A stretch of 33,746 bases of DNA, taken from assembly GCA_964343305.1 (NCBI GenBank), contig CAYFJO010000069.1, positions 1 through 33,746 of the forward strand, read 5' to 3'. Positions 17,113 through 27,000 of the stretch are shown in pieces (the first letter of the stretch is position 1; each line of letters begins with the position of its first letter). This stretch comes from CAYFJO01 sp964343305. GTDB taxonomy: Bacteria > Planctomycetota > Planctomycetia > Pirellulales > Pirellulaceae. A program made the translations under genes and the position numbers. Below the pieces are notes generated by a model. The model was given only the letters and a program-made list of their open reading frames with translations. It was not told the DNA's origin and searched no databases.

Positions 17113-18611
17113 TGAACGTCGACAGACGGGACTTGTTGAAAATCGGCGCGGTGGCCGGAACGGGGCTGATGGCCGGCTGTGATGCTTCGCCGGCCTGGAA
17201 CTATCTGGCCCGCCAGTTCGAAGGGCAGCCCGAAACTGTGGCCGTCCCAACCGAACCGGAACTCGACCTTCCGGCTCATGTGCTGAACCGTTTGGGCTAC
17301 GGCTGGCGGCCGGGTGATCTGGACCGCGTGCGCACGCTCGGCGTCGACGAGTACCTCGACGAGCAACTCGCGCCGGAATCGATTAACGACACGGCCTGCG
17401 ACCTGCGCGCCCGACGGTTCGAGTCGATTCACGCTTCCGCCGGTGACATCTTCGAGTACCGCAAGGGAGTGGTTGAGCGCGAGCTGTTCCGGCACACGCT
17501 GTTACGCGCCGTTTACAGCCGCCGGCAACTTTTCGAGAGCATGGTCAACTTCTGGACTGACCATTTCAACATCAGCATCGGCAAGAGTGAATGTGCCTGG
17601 CTGAAGACGGTCGACGACCGCGAAGTGATCCGCGCCCACGCGCTGGGCAACTTCCGCGACCTGCTGCGCGCGTCGGCGCTCAGCCCCGCGATGCTGGTCT
17701 ACTTAGACGGCAAAGATAACAAGAAGGCGGAAGGCGACGAAGGACCCAACGAAAACTACGCCCGCGAACTGCTCGAACTGCACACCCTGGGCGTCTACGG
17801 CGGCTACACGCAGCAGGACGTGATGGAAGCCGCCCGCTGCCTGACCGGCTGGACGATCAACAAGAACTGGTTCCGCGGCCGGGTCGAGTTCCGCAAAGGC
17901 CGGCATGACGACGGCGCGAAGCAAGTGCTGGGCGTTGAGATCCCCGCGGGCCAGGGGAAAGAAGATATCGACCGGCTGCTGGACATCGTCGTCGCACACC
18001 CTTCGACGGCGCGTTATCTGGCGACCAAACTGTGCCGGCGTTTTGTCGCGGACGAGCCGTCCCCGGAGTTGGTCGAAAGCGTGGCCAACCGCTTTCGTGA
18101 AGCGGAGTACGAGATCAAACCTACACTGCGAACGTTGTTCGCCTCGGACGAGTTCCGCAAGGCCCGCGGCACTCGGTTGAAGCGGCCGTTCCGGTTTGTT
18201 GCCACGGCGCTGCGGGCGACCGACGCCGACACGGACGGCGGCGAACGACTCTACAATTGGCTGCAACGGATGGGGAACGCGCCGTTCAACTATCCCACGC
18301 CGGACGGTTATCCCGACGAGCCTTCGCCGTGGCTGGGGACGTTGCTCTGGCGGTGGAACTTCGCGTTAGAACTAACCGGCAACCGGATCGGCGGCACGAA
18401 GATCGATCTGCAACAACTGGCCCGGCGCATCAGCACGTCCGATCATCTCGATAAACTGGCCGGCAAAGTCACAGCGTATTTGTTGGGCCGGCGTCCTGCG
18501 GACGTCGAACTCGCGGCGCTTGGCGATACACTTCGGGACGTTTCCGGAAGACTCAAAGGCCCAACCGCTGCCGCGATGGTGCTTGCCTCGCCGGGTTTTC
18601 AGAGGTACTAA
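17112..18611 (+). CDS. DUF1800 protein, Tat/lipoprotein type
   Basis: This 499-residue DUF1800 protein begins MNVDRRDLLKIGAVAGTGLM followed by AGC: a twin-arginine motif (R5-R6) and a lipobox ending at C23, so it is probably a Tat-exported lipoprotein. Family landmarks are the N-terminal HVLNRLGYGWRPGDLDRV, MVNFWTDHFNISI, NENYARELLELHTLGV, DVMEAARCLTGWTI and the C-terminal APFNYPTPDGYPDE. DUF1800 proteins are regularly encoded directly before a DUF1501 protein, as here (3-bp gap). The molecular function is unknown. The ATG at 17112 overlaps the preceding stop; a GTG one codon earlier is less likely. Confidence 0.9.
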   Translation: MNVDRRDLLKIGAVAGTGLMAGCDASPAWNYLARQFEGQPETVAVPTEPELDLPAHVLNRLGYGWRPGDLDRVRTLGVDEYLDEQLAPESINDTACDLRARRFESIHASAGDIFEYRKGVVERELFRHTLLRAVYSRRQLFESMVNFWTDHFNISIGKSECAWLKTVDDREVIRAHALGNFRDLLRASALSPAMLVYLDGKDNKKAEGDEGPNENYARELLELHTLGVYGGYTQQDVMEAARCLTGWTINKNWFRGRVEFRKGRHDDGAKQVLGVEIPAGQGKEDIDRLLDIVVAHPSTARYLATKLCRRFVADEPSPELVESVANRFREAEYEIKPTLRTLFASDEFRKARGTRLKRPFRFVATALRATDADTDGGERLYNWLQRMGNAPFNYPTPDGYPDEPSPWLGTLLWRWNFALELTGNRIGGTKIDLQQLARRISTSDHLDKLAGKVTAYLLGRRPADVELAALGDTLRDVSGRLKGPTAAAMVLASPGFQRY

Positions 18612-18614
18612 GCC

Positions 18615-19811
18615 ATGCCCATATCCCGACGAACGTTGTTGCAACTGGCCGTGGCCGCAGCCGACCGCGAGCCGGTGGGCGATGTGCTGGTCAGCATTTT
18701 CTTGCGCGGCGGGGCGGATGGATTGAACCTCGTTCCGCCTCACGGCGAAAAAGCGTATTACGCAGCGCGGCCGAGCCTGGCCCTCTCGCAGCCAGATGGT
18801 CGGACGGACCCCGAATCGTCATCAACGGCCGACCTGGACGGCTTCTTCGGATTCCATCCAGGTCTGCGGCCTTTGCTGCCGTTGTACGAACAGAAGGAGC
18901 TGGCTGTCATCCACGCCGCCGGTTCCGACGACAAAACCCGTTCACACTTCGAGGCCCAAGACTTGATGGACCGTGGTTGCCCGGTGGACCAGAACCTGGG
19001 CTCGGGCTGGTTGGCTCGCCACCTGCGTTCGCGCACGGGCGACCGCTCGCCGCTATCCGCCGTCGCCATCTCCGACATCTTGCCCGAATCGCTGCGCGGC
19101 AGCCCTGGCGCGAGTGCCGTGCGGAACGTGGAGAGTTTTTCGATCAACTTGAAAGACGAACACCGCGCGGGTTTCGAAGCGGCTCTACGAAAGCTGTACG
19201 GGCAAGAACACAACGAGTTGGGTGGGGCCGGATTGCAGGTGCTTGAAACGCTCGGCACGATCGATCGCCTGCGGAGCGAAGCCGGTCAAAACAACGAAAC
19301 TGGCGGATATCCCGATGGCCAGTTCGGCGACGCCTTGCGCCAAGTCGCTCGGCTGATCAAAGCTGAAGTCGGGCTGGAAGTGGCCTGCGTCGATATCGGC
19401 GGCTGGGACACGCACTATGTGCAGGACGGTTTGTTCGGCGGACTGGCCAGCGATTTGGGTCAAGGGCTGGCGGCGTTGGCCGCGGACATTCGCCCGTTCT
19501 GGAATCGCGTGACGATCGTAACCATGACTGAGTTCGGCCGACGGCTGGACGAAAACGTGAGCCTGGGCACGGACCACGGTCGCGGCAGTGTGATGTTCGC
19601 CCTGGGCGGCAACATCCGCGGCGGCCGCGTCGTCACCGACTGGCCGGGCCTGGCCAAGGACGACCTGGAAGGCCCCGGAGACTTACGCGTAACGATTGAC
19701 TACCGCGACATCCTTGGCGAGATCGTCGCCCGCCGCCTGCAAAACGACCGGGTCGCCGAGGTTTTCCCCAGCCACACGCTCCGCGAGCACGGCATCGTGA
19801 GCAGCACGTAG
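18615..19811 (+). CDS. DUF1501 protein with a degenerate Tat signal
   Basis: This 398-residue DUF1501 protein pairs with the DUF1800 gene 3 bp upstream. Landmarks are SIFLRGGADGLNLVPPHGEK, SHFEAQDLMDRG, DIGGWDTHYVQDGLFGGLAS, VTIVTMTEFGRRLDENVSLG and TDHGRGSVMFALGGNIRGGR. The N-terminus MPISRRTLLQLAVAAADREP keeps the twin arginine but lacks the hydrophobic stretch and AxA cleavage site normal for Tat signals; the mature domain begins by about residue 20. It may be retained in the cytoplasm or exported together with its Tat-bearing DUF1800 partner. It ends 26 bp from the convergent ATC hydrolase-like gene. Confidence 0.88.
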   Translation: MPISRRTLLQLAVAAADREPVGDVLVSIFLRGGADGLNLVPPHGEKAYYAARPSLALSQPDGRTDPESSSTADLDGFFGFHPGLRPLLPLYEQKELAVIHAAGSDDKTRSHFEAQDLMDRGCPVDQNLGSGWLARHLRSRTGDRSPLSAVAISDILPESLRGSPGASAVRNVESFSINLKDEHRAGFEAALRKLYGQEHNELGGAGLQVLETLGTIDRLRSEAGQNNETGGYPDGQFGDALRQVARLIKAEVGLEVACVDIGGWDTHYVQDGLFGGLASDLGQGLAALAADIRPFWNRVTIVTMTEFGRRLDENVSLGTDHGRGSVMFALGGNIRGGRVVTDWPGLAKDDLEGPGDLRVTIDYRDILGEIVARRLQNDRVAEVFPSHTLREHGIVSST

Positions 19812-19837
19812 CCGTGGGCCAAGGTCGCGTTACCAGG

Positions 19838-20350
19838 TCAGTCTGTCGTGCCTGGGCGAATGTGGAGTTGGCAGCAGCCGTCACAACCTGGCTGCCAGGT
19901 TTCCGCGGAGAACTCGAAGCCGGCAGCTTCAAAGGTTCCGCCGTCGATGGCCGCCGCGATGCGGCACATGGTGGCGACGTCGTCCTCGCCGAGGCCGGCT
20001 TCCTGCCAAGCGTCCTTCAGCGGGCAGTTCATCAGATGGATGTCGAGTCCCTCAGCGTCGCAACTCTTGACCTGAGGGGCAAACATCTTGCCACCGTCCG
20101 GGATTCCGGCTGTGAAGGCATCCTTCAAGCCCTCTAAGTCGTTTGGTCCGTACTGCGAGTACTTCTGACCCACCGCCAGTCCGCGCTTGTAGATCGCCCG
20201 TTTGAGGATCTCTTCCGCCTTGTCTGCACCGAACTCCTGACGCATCTCATCGAAGATCAGGTAATACAATTGCGCTCGATGTTTGAACGCTCCGTAGAGT
20301 TGCTCACAAAGATCTTGTTGGCTCATCTTCTCCACTCGCTCAGATTCCAT
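19838..20350 (-). CDS. L-2-amino-thiazoline-4-carboxylate hydrolase-like protein
   Basis: This 170-residue protein resembles the L-2-amino-thiazoline-4-carboxylic acid (ATC) hydrolase family, which in Pseudomonas opens ATC to S-carbamoyl-cysteine. Visible landmarks are CEQLYGAFKHRAQLYYLIFD, HLMNCPLKDAWQEAGLGEDD, MCRIAAAIDGGTFEAAGF and the C-terminal PGCDGCCQLHI. Many family members are not true ATC hydrolases, so the substrate is open. The ATG at 20350 has AGGA 4 nt upstream; the ATG at 20326, with GGAG 3 nt upstream, is equally plausible. It sits downstream of two oxidoreductase genes, separated by a REP pair. Confidence 0.65.
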   Translation of the reverse strand: MESERVEKMSQQDLCEQLYGAFKHRAQLYYLIFDEMRQEFGADKAEEILKRAIYKRGLAVGQKYSQYGPNDLEGLKDAFTAGIPDGGKMFAPQVKSCDAEGLDIHLMNCPLKDAWQEAGLGEDDVATMCRIAAAIDGGTFEAAGFEFSAETWQPGCDGCCQLHIRPGTTD

Positions 20351-20358
20351 GTTGTCCT

Positions 20359-20432
20359 GTAGCTCGGATTTCCAATCCGTGGCAAACTGTTATCCCAATG
20401 TTCGGTTCGGACGGATTGGAAATCCGTCCTAC
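20359..20432. repeat. REPIN-like inverted pair of GTAG-headed hairpins (element C)
   Basis: The left unit begins GTAG at 20359 and folds CTCGGATT-TCC-AATCCGTG (one mismatch). The right unit on the minus strand from 20432 begins GTAG and folds GACGGATT-TCC-AATCCGTC, a perfect 8-bp stem. They flank a 28-nt spacer. The TAG within the right unit's GTAG is the stop codon of the oxidoreductase gene ending at 20429. Confidence 0.8.
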
Positions 20433-21766
20433 AAGACTTCCGGCAATTCGTAGGGTTTCCGTCGCAGCCGGTCGAGATGCTGGTTGGCTTCATCGTCGTC
20501 CGTAAAAACCTCACGTCTCGGATCCCATTGCAGTTTCCGGCCCAACAGACGAGCGATGTTGCCGAGATGACAGACCGTCGCCGAACGGTGACCGATTTCC
20601 ACGTCGGCCACCGGGCGTTTCCGCGTCTTGATACAGTCCAGCCAGTTCTGCAAATGGTGATCACTTTTGTAAAGCCGGACGGCGGAGTCTGGTAGCGGCT
20701 CTTTGACAAGATCGGACGGACTTGATGTGACGCGCCCTCGGAAGATTTCAATCTTGCCTTCGTCACCGATGAAGATCGCGCCACCGGGATTGCTGTTGTC
20801 AAGTTTCAATGTGACGCCGTTGGCATAGCGGTAAAGAACCTTTGGGCTTGCACAGGCCTTCTCGCCCCGTCCACGGGATTCGGGCTTTTCGTAAGTCGGC
20901 GGATTGAACTTTTCACCTTCCGTCCAAACTTCAACGGGACCACTTTCGTCCGTGCCCAAAGCCCACTGGACTTGATCCAAACCGTGACTCCCCCATCCGG
21001 TCATCTCGCCACCGGAGTAAGTCTGAAACGAAATCCAACCGGGTTTTGCTCGCGGCGCATAGAGGTCCGCGTGATACGGAACCAATTCAGTCGGGCCGCA
21101 CCACATGTCCCAGTCGATTCCTTGGGGCACCGATTGCCCCGGCAGCGCACAGTCCCAGGGACTGGGGTAATTGTGTCCGATCACTGTGTGCAGCTTTCCC
21201 ACACGGCCGTTGCGGATCAACTCGCAGCCAAGCCGATTGGCCGCCATCGAGCGTTGCTGGCTGCCGGTCTGGAAGACGCGTTGATACTTGCGGGCTGCTT
21301 CCACCATGCGCCGCCCTTCGGCAATGGTCAGCGTGAGCGGTTTTTCGGCATAAACATCTTTGCCGGCTTGGCAAGCGTGGATGCACACGAGCGACCGCCA
21401 ATGGTCCGGGGTTGCCGTGATGATGGCGTCTACGTCGCGACGCTCGAGCAATGGCCGATAGTCCTTGTAGGCATCGGCACCGAAACGACCGGCGACCTGC
21501 TGGGCCCGTTCGATGTTCACGTCTGCGACGGCCACGATGCGAGCGTCGGACAACTTAGCCAGCGCCGCCAGCAGACCGCCCCCTTGCCGGCCGACTCCAA
21601 TCGCACCAACGCCGATGCGCTCGTTCGCGCCGGGAGAGGCCAGTGCGCGCCATGGGACCACGAAAGGAGCCGCAAGCCCGGCTGTTGCGATGGTGCCACT
21701 CTTGAGGAATTCTCGGCGACAGGATTTCGTCGCGCTTTTGGACTTCAGATTGTTGTTCATGTTCAT
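20429..21766 (-). CDS. Gfo/Idh/MocA family oxidoreductase, Tat-exported (copy 1)
   Basis: This 445-residue NAD(P)-dependent oxidoreductase has a Tat signal (CRREFLKSGTIATAGLAAPF), a Rossmann domain with the dinucleotide loop IGVGAIGVGRQGGGL near residue 50, the family motif YAEKPLTLTIAEGRRMVEAA and the planctomycete hallmark NYPSPWDC....WDMWCGP. Substrates in this superfamily are sugars, inositols and glycoside derivatives. It is a close paralogue of the gene 17 bp upstream and ends with the same R-KPYELP tail. The start at 21766 has GTGAG directly before it; an ATG two codons downstream has better spacing. Its stop codon comes from a REP element. Confidence 0.9.
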   Translation of the reverse strand: MNMNNNLKSKSATKSCRREFLKSGTIATAGLAAPFVVPWRALASPGANERIGVGAIGVGRQGGGLLAALAKLSDARIVAVADVNIERAQQVAGRFGADAYKDYRPLLERRDVDAIITATPDHWRSLVCIHACQAGKDVYAEKPLTLTIAEGRRMVEAARKYQRVFQTGSQQRSMAANRLGCELIRNGRVGKLHTVIGHNYPSPWDCALPGQSVPQGIDWDMWCGPTELVPYHADLYAPRAKPGWISFQTYSGGEMTGWGSHGLDQVQWALGTDESGPVEVWTEGEKFNPPTYEKPESRGRGEKACASPKVLYRYANGVTLKLDNSNPGGAIFIGDEGKIEIFRGRVTSSPSDLVKEPLPDSAVRLYKSDHHLQNWLDCIKTRKRPVADVEIGHRSATVCHLGNIARLLGRKLQWDPRREVFTDDDEANQHLDRLRRKPYELPEVL

Positions 21767-21783
21767 CTCACATTTGGTGTGTG

Positions 21784-23103
21784 CTAGACGGGATCAGGCA
21801 ACTCGTACGGCTTGCGGCGCGCGCGGTCGAGGTAGCGGTTGGCTTCGCTGTCGTCCGGGAAGATTTCTCGCTCCGGATCCCAGCGCAACTTGCGGCCGAC
21901 CCAGCGGGCGATGTTTCCCAGGTGACAGATCACGGCCGAGCGGTGGCCGATCTCGACGTCGGCGACCGGCTTGTCGCGCGACTTGATGCAGTCGAACCAG
22001 TTCTGGATGTGGTTGCCCGTGGCGGGCAAGCGAAACTTGAGTTGGTCGGCCGGCGTCTTGGCCAACTCTTCCGGGTTGCTGGTGACCACGTTGTTGCCGA
22101 TGCGAATCTTGCCCCGGTCACCGATAAACACACCGCCGGCCGCCGGGCCGTTGTCCACAAGCCGGATCTCGATGCCGTTGGCGTAGCGCATCGTGACGCG
22201 CCGCCCGCGACTGCACGCCGTGTTGCCTCGCCCGATACTGTGCGGCTCGGTGAACACGACCGGCGGTAGCTTGCCCCCTTCGACTGACACCTCGACCGGA
22301 CCGGTGTGGTCCAGGTCCAAGGCCCACTGGATTTGGTCGAACCCGTGAGCCCCTGTGCCGGTCATTTCGCCGCCCGAGTACGGCCGCAGAGAAATCCAAC
22401 CCGGCTTGGATCGTTGGATGAAAATGTTCGGATGGTATGGCACTGGTTCGGCCATGCCGCACCACGTATCCCAGTCGAGGCCGTCGGGGACCGGCTGGCC
22501 GGGAAAGCGGCATTCCCACGGACTGGGATAGTTCAGGATTTCGACCGTGTGAATCTTGCCAGCCAGGCCGTTACGCACCAGCTCGCAGCCGTGGCGATGG
22601 CCGGCCATCGAACGCCGCTGTGACCCGGTCTGCAACACGCGGTCGTGTTTTCGCACCGCGTCAACCAAGATTCGACCTTCGCGAATGGTGAGCGACAGCG
22701 GCTTTTCCAAATAGATGTCCTTGCCCGCCTGGCAGGCGTGAATGCTGGGCAACACATGCCAGTGGTCCGGCGTCGCCACGAACACCGCGTCTACATCCTT
22801 CGCTTCCAACAGTTTTCGATAGTCATAGTACGCCCGACAATTGCGTTTGGCCGCCGTCTCGTCCGCACGAGTCCGGTCCACGTCGGCCACGGCGACGATA
22901 CGTCCCTCAGGCGGAAGCCCCATCAACTGATTCCCCCGCCGTCCGACACCGATGTAACCGATGCCGATCCGATCGTTCGCGCCCGGTCGGCCCGGCTGGG
23001 CCAAAACGCCCGCAGGAATGATCGTGGGCATCGCCACGCCGGCCACGGCCGTCACGCTCTGACCGATGAACCGCCTTCGCGACAATCGATTCGACTTGTG
23101 CAT
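21784..23103 (-). CDS. Gfo/Idh/MocA family oxidoreductase, Tat-exported (copy 2)
   Basis: This 439-residue protein is the first gene of the minus-strand operon. It has a Tat signal (LSRRRFIGQSVTAVAGVAMP), the dinucleotide-binding loop IGIGYIGVGRRGNQL, the YLEKPLSLTIREGRILVDAV motif with the conserved EKP lysine, and NYPSPWECRFPGQPVPDGLD. Order of motifs, spacing and the C-terminal ARRKPYELPDPV match copy 1, so the two arose by tandem duplication and diverged widely. GAGGTG precedes the ATG by 5 nt. It is probably a periplasmic sugar or cyclitol dehydrogenase or a cofactor-recycling relative; the substrate is unknown. Confidence 0.9.
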   Translation of the reverse strand: MHKSNRLSRRRFIGQSVTAVAGVAMPTIIPAGVLAQPGRPGANDRIGIGYIGVGRRGNQLMGLPPEGRIVAVADVDRTRADETAAKRNCRAYYDYRKLLEAKDVDAVFVATPDHWHVLPSIHACQAGKDIYLEKPLSLTIREGRILVDAVRKHDRVLQTGSQRRSMAGHRHGCELVRNGLAGKIHTVEILNYPSPWECRFPGQPVPDGLDWDTWCGMAEPVPYHPNIFIQRSKPGWISLRPYSGGEMTGTGAHGFDQIQWALDLDHTGPVEVSVEGGKLPPVVFTEPHSIGRGNTACSRGRRVTMRYANGIEIRLVDNGPAAGGVFIGDRGKIRIGNNVVTSNPEELAKTPADQLKFRLPATGNHIQNWFDCIKSRDKPVADVEIGHRSAVICHLGNIARWVGRKLRWDPEREIFPDDSEANRYLDRARRKPYELPDPV

Positions 23104-23373
23104 CTTGTCACCTCGGAAATTCTTGAAATTCGGGAGGGCGAGACTCCTGCGGACAACCTTAAATTCGTTACCGACAGTCTGTCAGATGACCAATCGGCAC
23201 CAAAACAGTATAAACAAACATCGGTTTAATGTGTATCAAGGCTTGCATCCACACAAAATGGCGGGCTGTCATCGTGTCAATTGGAATGGGGGGTTGAGTT
23301 GATGGATTATGACGGTCTGTTCGTTCGCGGGTTGGCCGAGGTTCTGCTGGTCGGCGTCGACACGAATCTCAAG

Positions 23374-23379
23374 TATAAT
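23374..23379 (+). promoter_or_regulatory. -10 box (TATAAT) of the cytochrome/HzsA-like/peroxiredoxin unit
   Basis: A perfect TATAAT lies 110 bp before the start of the small cytochrome gene. No good -35 hexamer is visible at 16-18 nt spacing, so activation or an alternative -35 may apply. The operator-like palindrome begins one base downstream. The rest of the 385-bp divergent region 23104-23488 holds no gene. Confidence 0.45.
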
Positions 23380-23400
23380 ACCAAACACCGTCTGTTTAGT
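23380..23400. promoter_or_regulatory. Operator-like palindrome, site 1
   Basis: ACCAAACA (23380-23387), CCGTC, TGTTTAGT (23393-23400) form an inverted repeat with one G-T wobble pair, immediately after TATAAT, where a repressor would block transcription. Nearly the same motif, in the same orientation relative to transcription, lies in front of the second HzsA-like gene (31240-31268). The regulator is not identifiable here. Confidence 0.6.
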
Positions 23401-23488
23401 TTATCATATCACGAGGTGATGCGACACTGATCCAGCTACAGGCTGGCATACGGGCCGCACCAACAACCTCGTGTCAAGGAGATTACGA

Positions 23489-23980
23489 ATGCCCAGAACA
23501 TTGACGGTCATTTGCGGTACCGGCGCACTAGCGAGCTTCATCGCGTGCGGTCTCTGGCTGTTCGGTAGCGTCGAACGAGTTCCGGGAGCAGAGCGCGCAC
23601 AACAAAAAAACCGAAGAACGATCAAGCCGGTTGAAGGTGACATGCATGAATTCATGGGACATCTGTTTGGGCCGACTTTTGAGCGGCTGCGACGGTCAAT
23701 CGCTTCGAAGCCGACGAGCGACGGCGAGTGGAAGAACATTGCCACCGACGCCTTGATTTTGGGCGAAGGGGGCAACCTATTACTTGTCCGGTCGCCCGAC
23801 GAACAAGGCGACCCGTGGGCGTCGAACGCCACGGGCATCCGCACCTTCGGCAGCTTCGTCTATCGCGCGGCACGGGAGAAGGACTACACCACTGCCTTGT
23901 TTAATTACCGGCACATGGTCGAACAGTGCAACGATTGCCACCGTGAATTCGCCGCTGGCGAACCACGCTTGGAACCGTGA
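23489..23980 (+). CDS. Small exported cytochrome c (c'-like, C-terminal haem motif)
   Basis: This 163-residue protein has an N-terminal signal or anchor (LTVICGTGALASFIACGLWL) and a single haem-binding motif CNDCH at 147-151, close to the C-terminus. Position of the haem motif and the mostly helical, charged sequence are like class II cytochromes (cytochrome c' / c556). It is probably a periplasmic electron carrier. AAGGAG lies 7 nt before the ATG at 23489; a GTG at 23471 overlaps the ribosome site. It is the first gene of the unit followed 47 bp later by the HzsA-like cytochrome, its likely redox partner. Confidence 0.75.
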   Translation: MPRTLTVICGTGALASFIACGLWLFGSVERVPGAERAQQKNRRTIKPVEGDMHEFMGHLFGPTFERLRRSIASKPTSDGEWKNIATDALILGEGGNLLLVRSPDEQGDPWASNATGIRTFGSFVYRAAREKDYTTALFNYRHMVEQCNDCHREFAAGEPRLEP

Positions 23981-24027
23981 GCGACCGCGTCACTCCTGAG
24001 GTAAAACTTTTGGTGGAGATTCCAACC

Positions 24028-27000
24028 ATGCAAACACGCCGCAACCTGCATTATCGTCACGGTTGCCCAAGGACCGTTGTTCCATGCTCCGCTGTTTTCC
24101 TGGCGACTTTCGTCACCGGTTTCGCGTTCGTTCTCAGTGACGGCGCTGATGCTGAGACGGTTCAACCTGCTCGCTCCGTCGACGTGGGCGAGGCGATCAC
24201 CACAGAGGTCGAGGCCGACTGGATCGATCGCGACAGCCGCTTCGTTGTCTCCAAGGCTGCCACAAACCGAAGTGGAAAGGTGTCCGCCCACGGCGTGACC
24301 ACCGCACAAGATGCCACCGGTGGTTGCGACGGTGTCAAGAACGGGCGCTGGGGATTTCACACGGCCAGCGCCGAGCAGGACGCCTGGTGGCAGGTCGACC
24401 TGGGAAGCGAGTACAAACTGGATCGTGTCGTCATCTTCAACCGTACCGATGGCGGCGCCGCACATCGCACCCGGAATATCCACATTCTGGTCTCAGACGA
24501 CGACAAGGCCCGCCAATTCAAGCAGATCTACCAGCACAACGGCACGACCTTTCTTGGAGTGAAGGAGAACAAGCCGCTCGTGGTCGACTTGAAAGGAAAG
24601 GACGTGACCGCTCGGATCGTCCGACTGCACGTGCCCGGTCGCTGTTCTTTCGCCCTGGACGAGATCGAAGTCTATCCCGCCGACGAACCGCAGAAGAACA
24701 TTGCCCTGGGAAAGCCGGCCGATCAGAAGAGCGTGAGCCGCTACTCGTATCCGGGTACGTTGCCCGACGACGTGACCACGGCGGTCCCACCGCGCGTGAA
24801 AAACGCGGAGTTCACGCTCTCGCACACACGTGACGTCGTCGACCGTTCCAGAGCACTCGCCGCTCGGCTTCGGCCCGGCGCCGACGCAGAGCGGCTGAAA
24901 CCGCTGGTGGCCGAATTGGATAAGATCGATCGACGGCTGCGCGACTTGGAGAAGGGCAGCGACGAATCCAAACAGATTCGCCGGGAGATTTACTTCGACG
25001 CCCGCCGGTTGGCACGCCAGATCGCTTTCTGCAACCCGCTGCTGAACTTCGATAAGCTATTGTTCCTCAAGCGACATGACTCGGTCGGCGTGTACCACAT
25101 GTGCGATCAGTACTACGGATGCAACGCCAAGCCGGGCGGCGGCCTTTACGTTTTGTCCGATCCGTTTGGGCCGAATCCGAAATTGACTAATCTGCTGGAA
25201 AGCTCCGTCGTCGAAAACGGCCGCTTGAAAGGAGAGAAACTCGATTCGGGCACGTTCCTCTCGCCCGAACTGTCGTTTGACGGCCAGACGATCCTGTTCG
25301 CCTATAGCGAGGCCAAGGCCTGGAGCAAATACAAAGGGGCAACGGCGTATGAATGGAAGCCCGAGTACAGTTACCACATCTTTCGGTGCAATGCCGACGG
25401 GACGGGGCTGGTCCAGTTGACCGACGGAGAGTCGGACGATTTCGATCCTTGTTTTCTGCCGAACGGCCGGATCGCCTTCATCTCGGAGCGTCGCGGCGGA
25501 TACCTGCGCTGTGGCCGGCATTGTCCTGTCTATACGATGCACTCGATGGCGCCCGACGGCAGCGACATCATCAAATTGAGCTACCACGAGACCCACGAAT
25601 GGCATCCCAGCGTGACCAACGACGGCATGATTGTCTACACGCGCTGGGATTACGTCGATCGCGACACCAACATCGCCCATCACATCTGGACCTGCTTCCC
25701 CGACGGTCGCGACCCGCGTTCCAACCACGGCAACTATCCCCAGCGGCGCGAGAGCCGGCCGTGGATGGAGATGAGCATCCGGGCCATCCCGGGCTCGCAC
25801 AAGTTTGTTGCCGCCACCGGGGCACACCATGGCCACGCCTTCGGCTCGCTGGTGCTGATCGATCCGCACACCGAGGACGACAACGCCGCTTCGCAACTCA
25901 CGCGGCTGACGCCCGATGTCCCGTTTCCGGAATCCGAAGGCGGAAAGGCATCGATCCGTCAGCATCAGGCATACGGCACGCCTTGGCCGCTGAGCGAAGA
26001 CGACTACCTCTGCGTGTATGACCCGGACATCAGGAACCGGGCGCTCTACTGGATCGATCGCTTCGGGAACAAAGAACTGATCTATCGCGATCCAGCGATC
26101 CCTTGTGTCAGTCCCATTCCGCTCCGTCCGCGCGTCAAGCCGCCAATCATCCCCGATCAGACAATCCAGACGGCCGCGGCCAAACAAGCCGCTGAAGACG
26201 ATCGGCCGGCGACGATTGCTCTGATGAACGTCTACGACAGCGATTTTGTATGGCCGGAAAGGACGCAGATCGACGCGCTACGAATCATCCAAGTACTGCC
26301 AAAAACAACTGCGCCCCCGAACCAACCCCGGATCGGCGTCGCCAATCAAACGAATGCCCGGGCCGTGTTAGGCACCGTTCCAGTCGAAGGGGACGGCAGC
26401 GCCTATTTCGAAGTCCCGGCGGGCAAGGAAGTCTATTTCCAGGCGCTCGACCAACGCGGCATGGCGGTGCAATCGATGCGCAGCGGCACTTACGTCCATC
26501 CGGGCGAGCGATTGACGTGTCAGGGCTGCCACGAGCGAAAGCGCCGCGCACCGCTGTCTCTGACGCGGACGCCACTCGCCTGGCGTCGCACGCCGTCGAA
26601 GATCGAGCCCGACGTGGACGGCTCGAACCCGTTCAACTACGTGCGGCTCGTGCAACCGGTGCTTGAGCGCAATTGCGTGGATTGCCACCAGGAGGAGAAG
26701 GCGCTCGATTTGACCGGTGCGATCGACGGCCGATACGGCTGGACCCGGTCGTACACCAATCTGGCCGGGAAGTACGGATTCTATTTCCACGTTAGCAACG
26801 GCGCGATCAACACGGGCATCCACGGCGGCAGCCGCACGATCCCCGGCAAGTTCGGGGCCCGCGCTTCGAAATTGCTTGAGTATCTGGACGAGCGGCACCA
26901 CCGCGTGAAGTTGTCGGAAGAAGATTTCCATCGGTTGACGCTTTGGCTCGACTGCAACTCAGAGTTTTACGGTTCGTACGAAAACACTCAGGCTCAGTCC

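Noticed and set aside
23205..23236. Possible third copy of the AAACA...TGTTT operator in front of the minus-strand oxidoreductase gene
   Set aside because: The spacing is one base longer and the half-sites match poorly; too degenerate to call.
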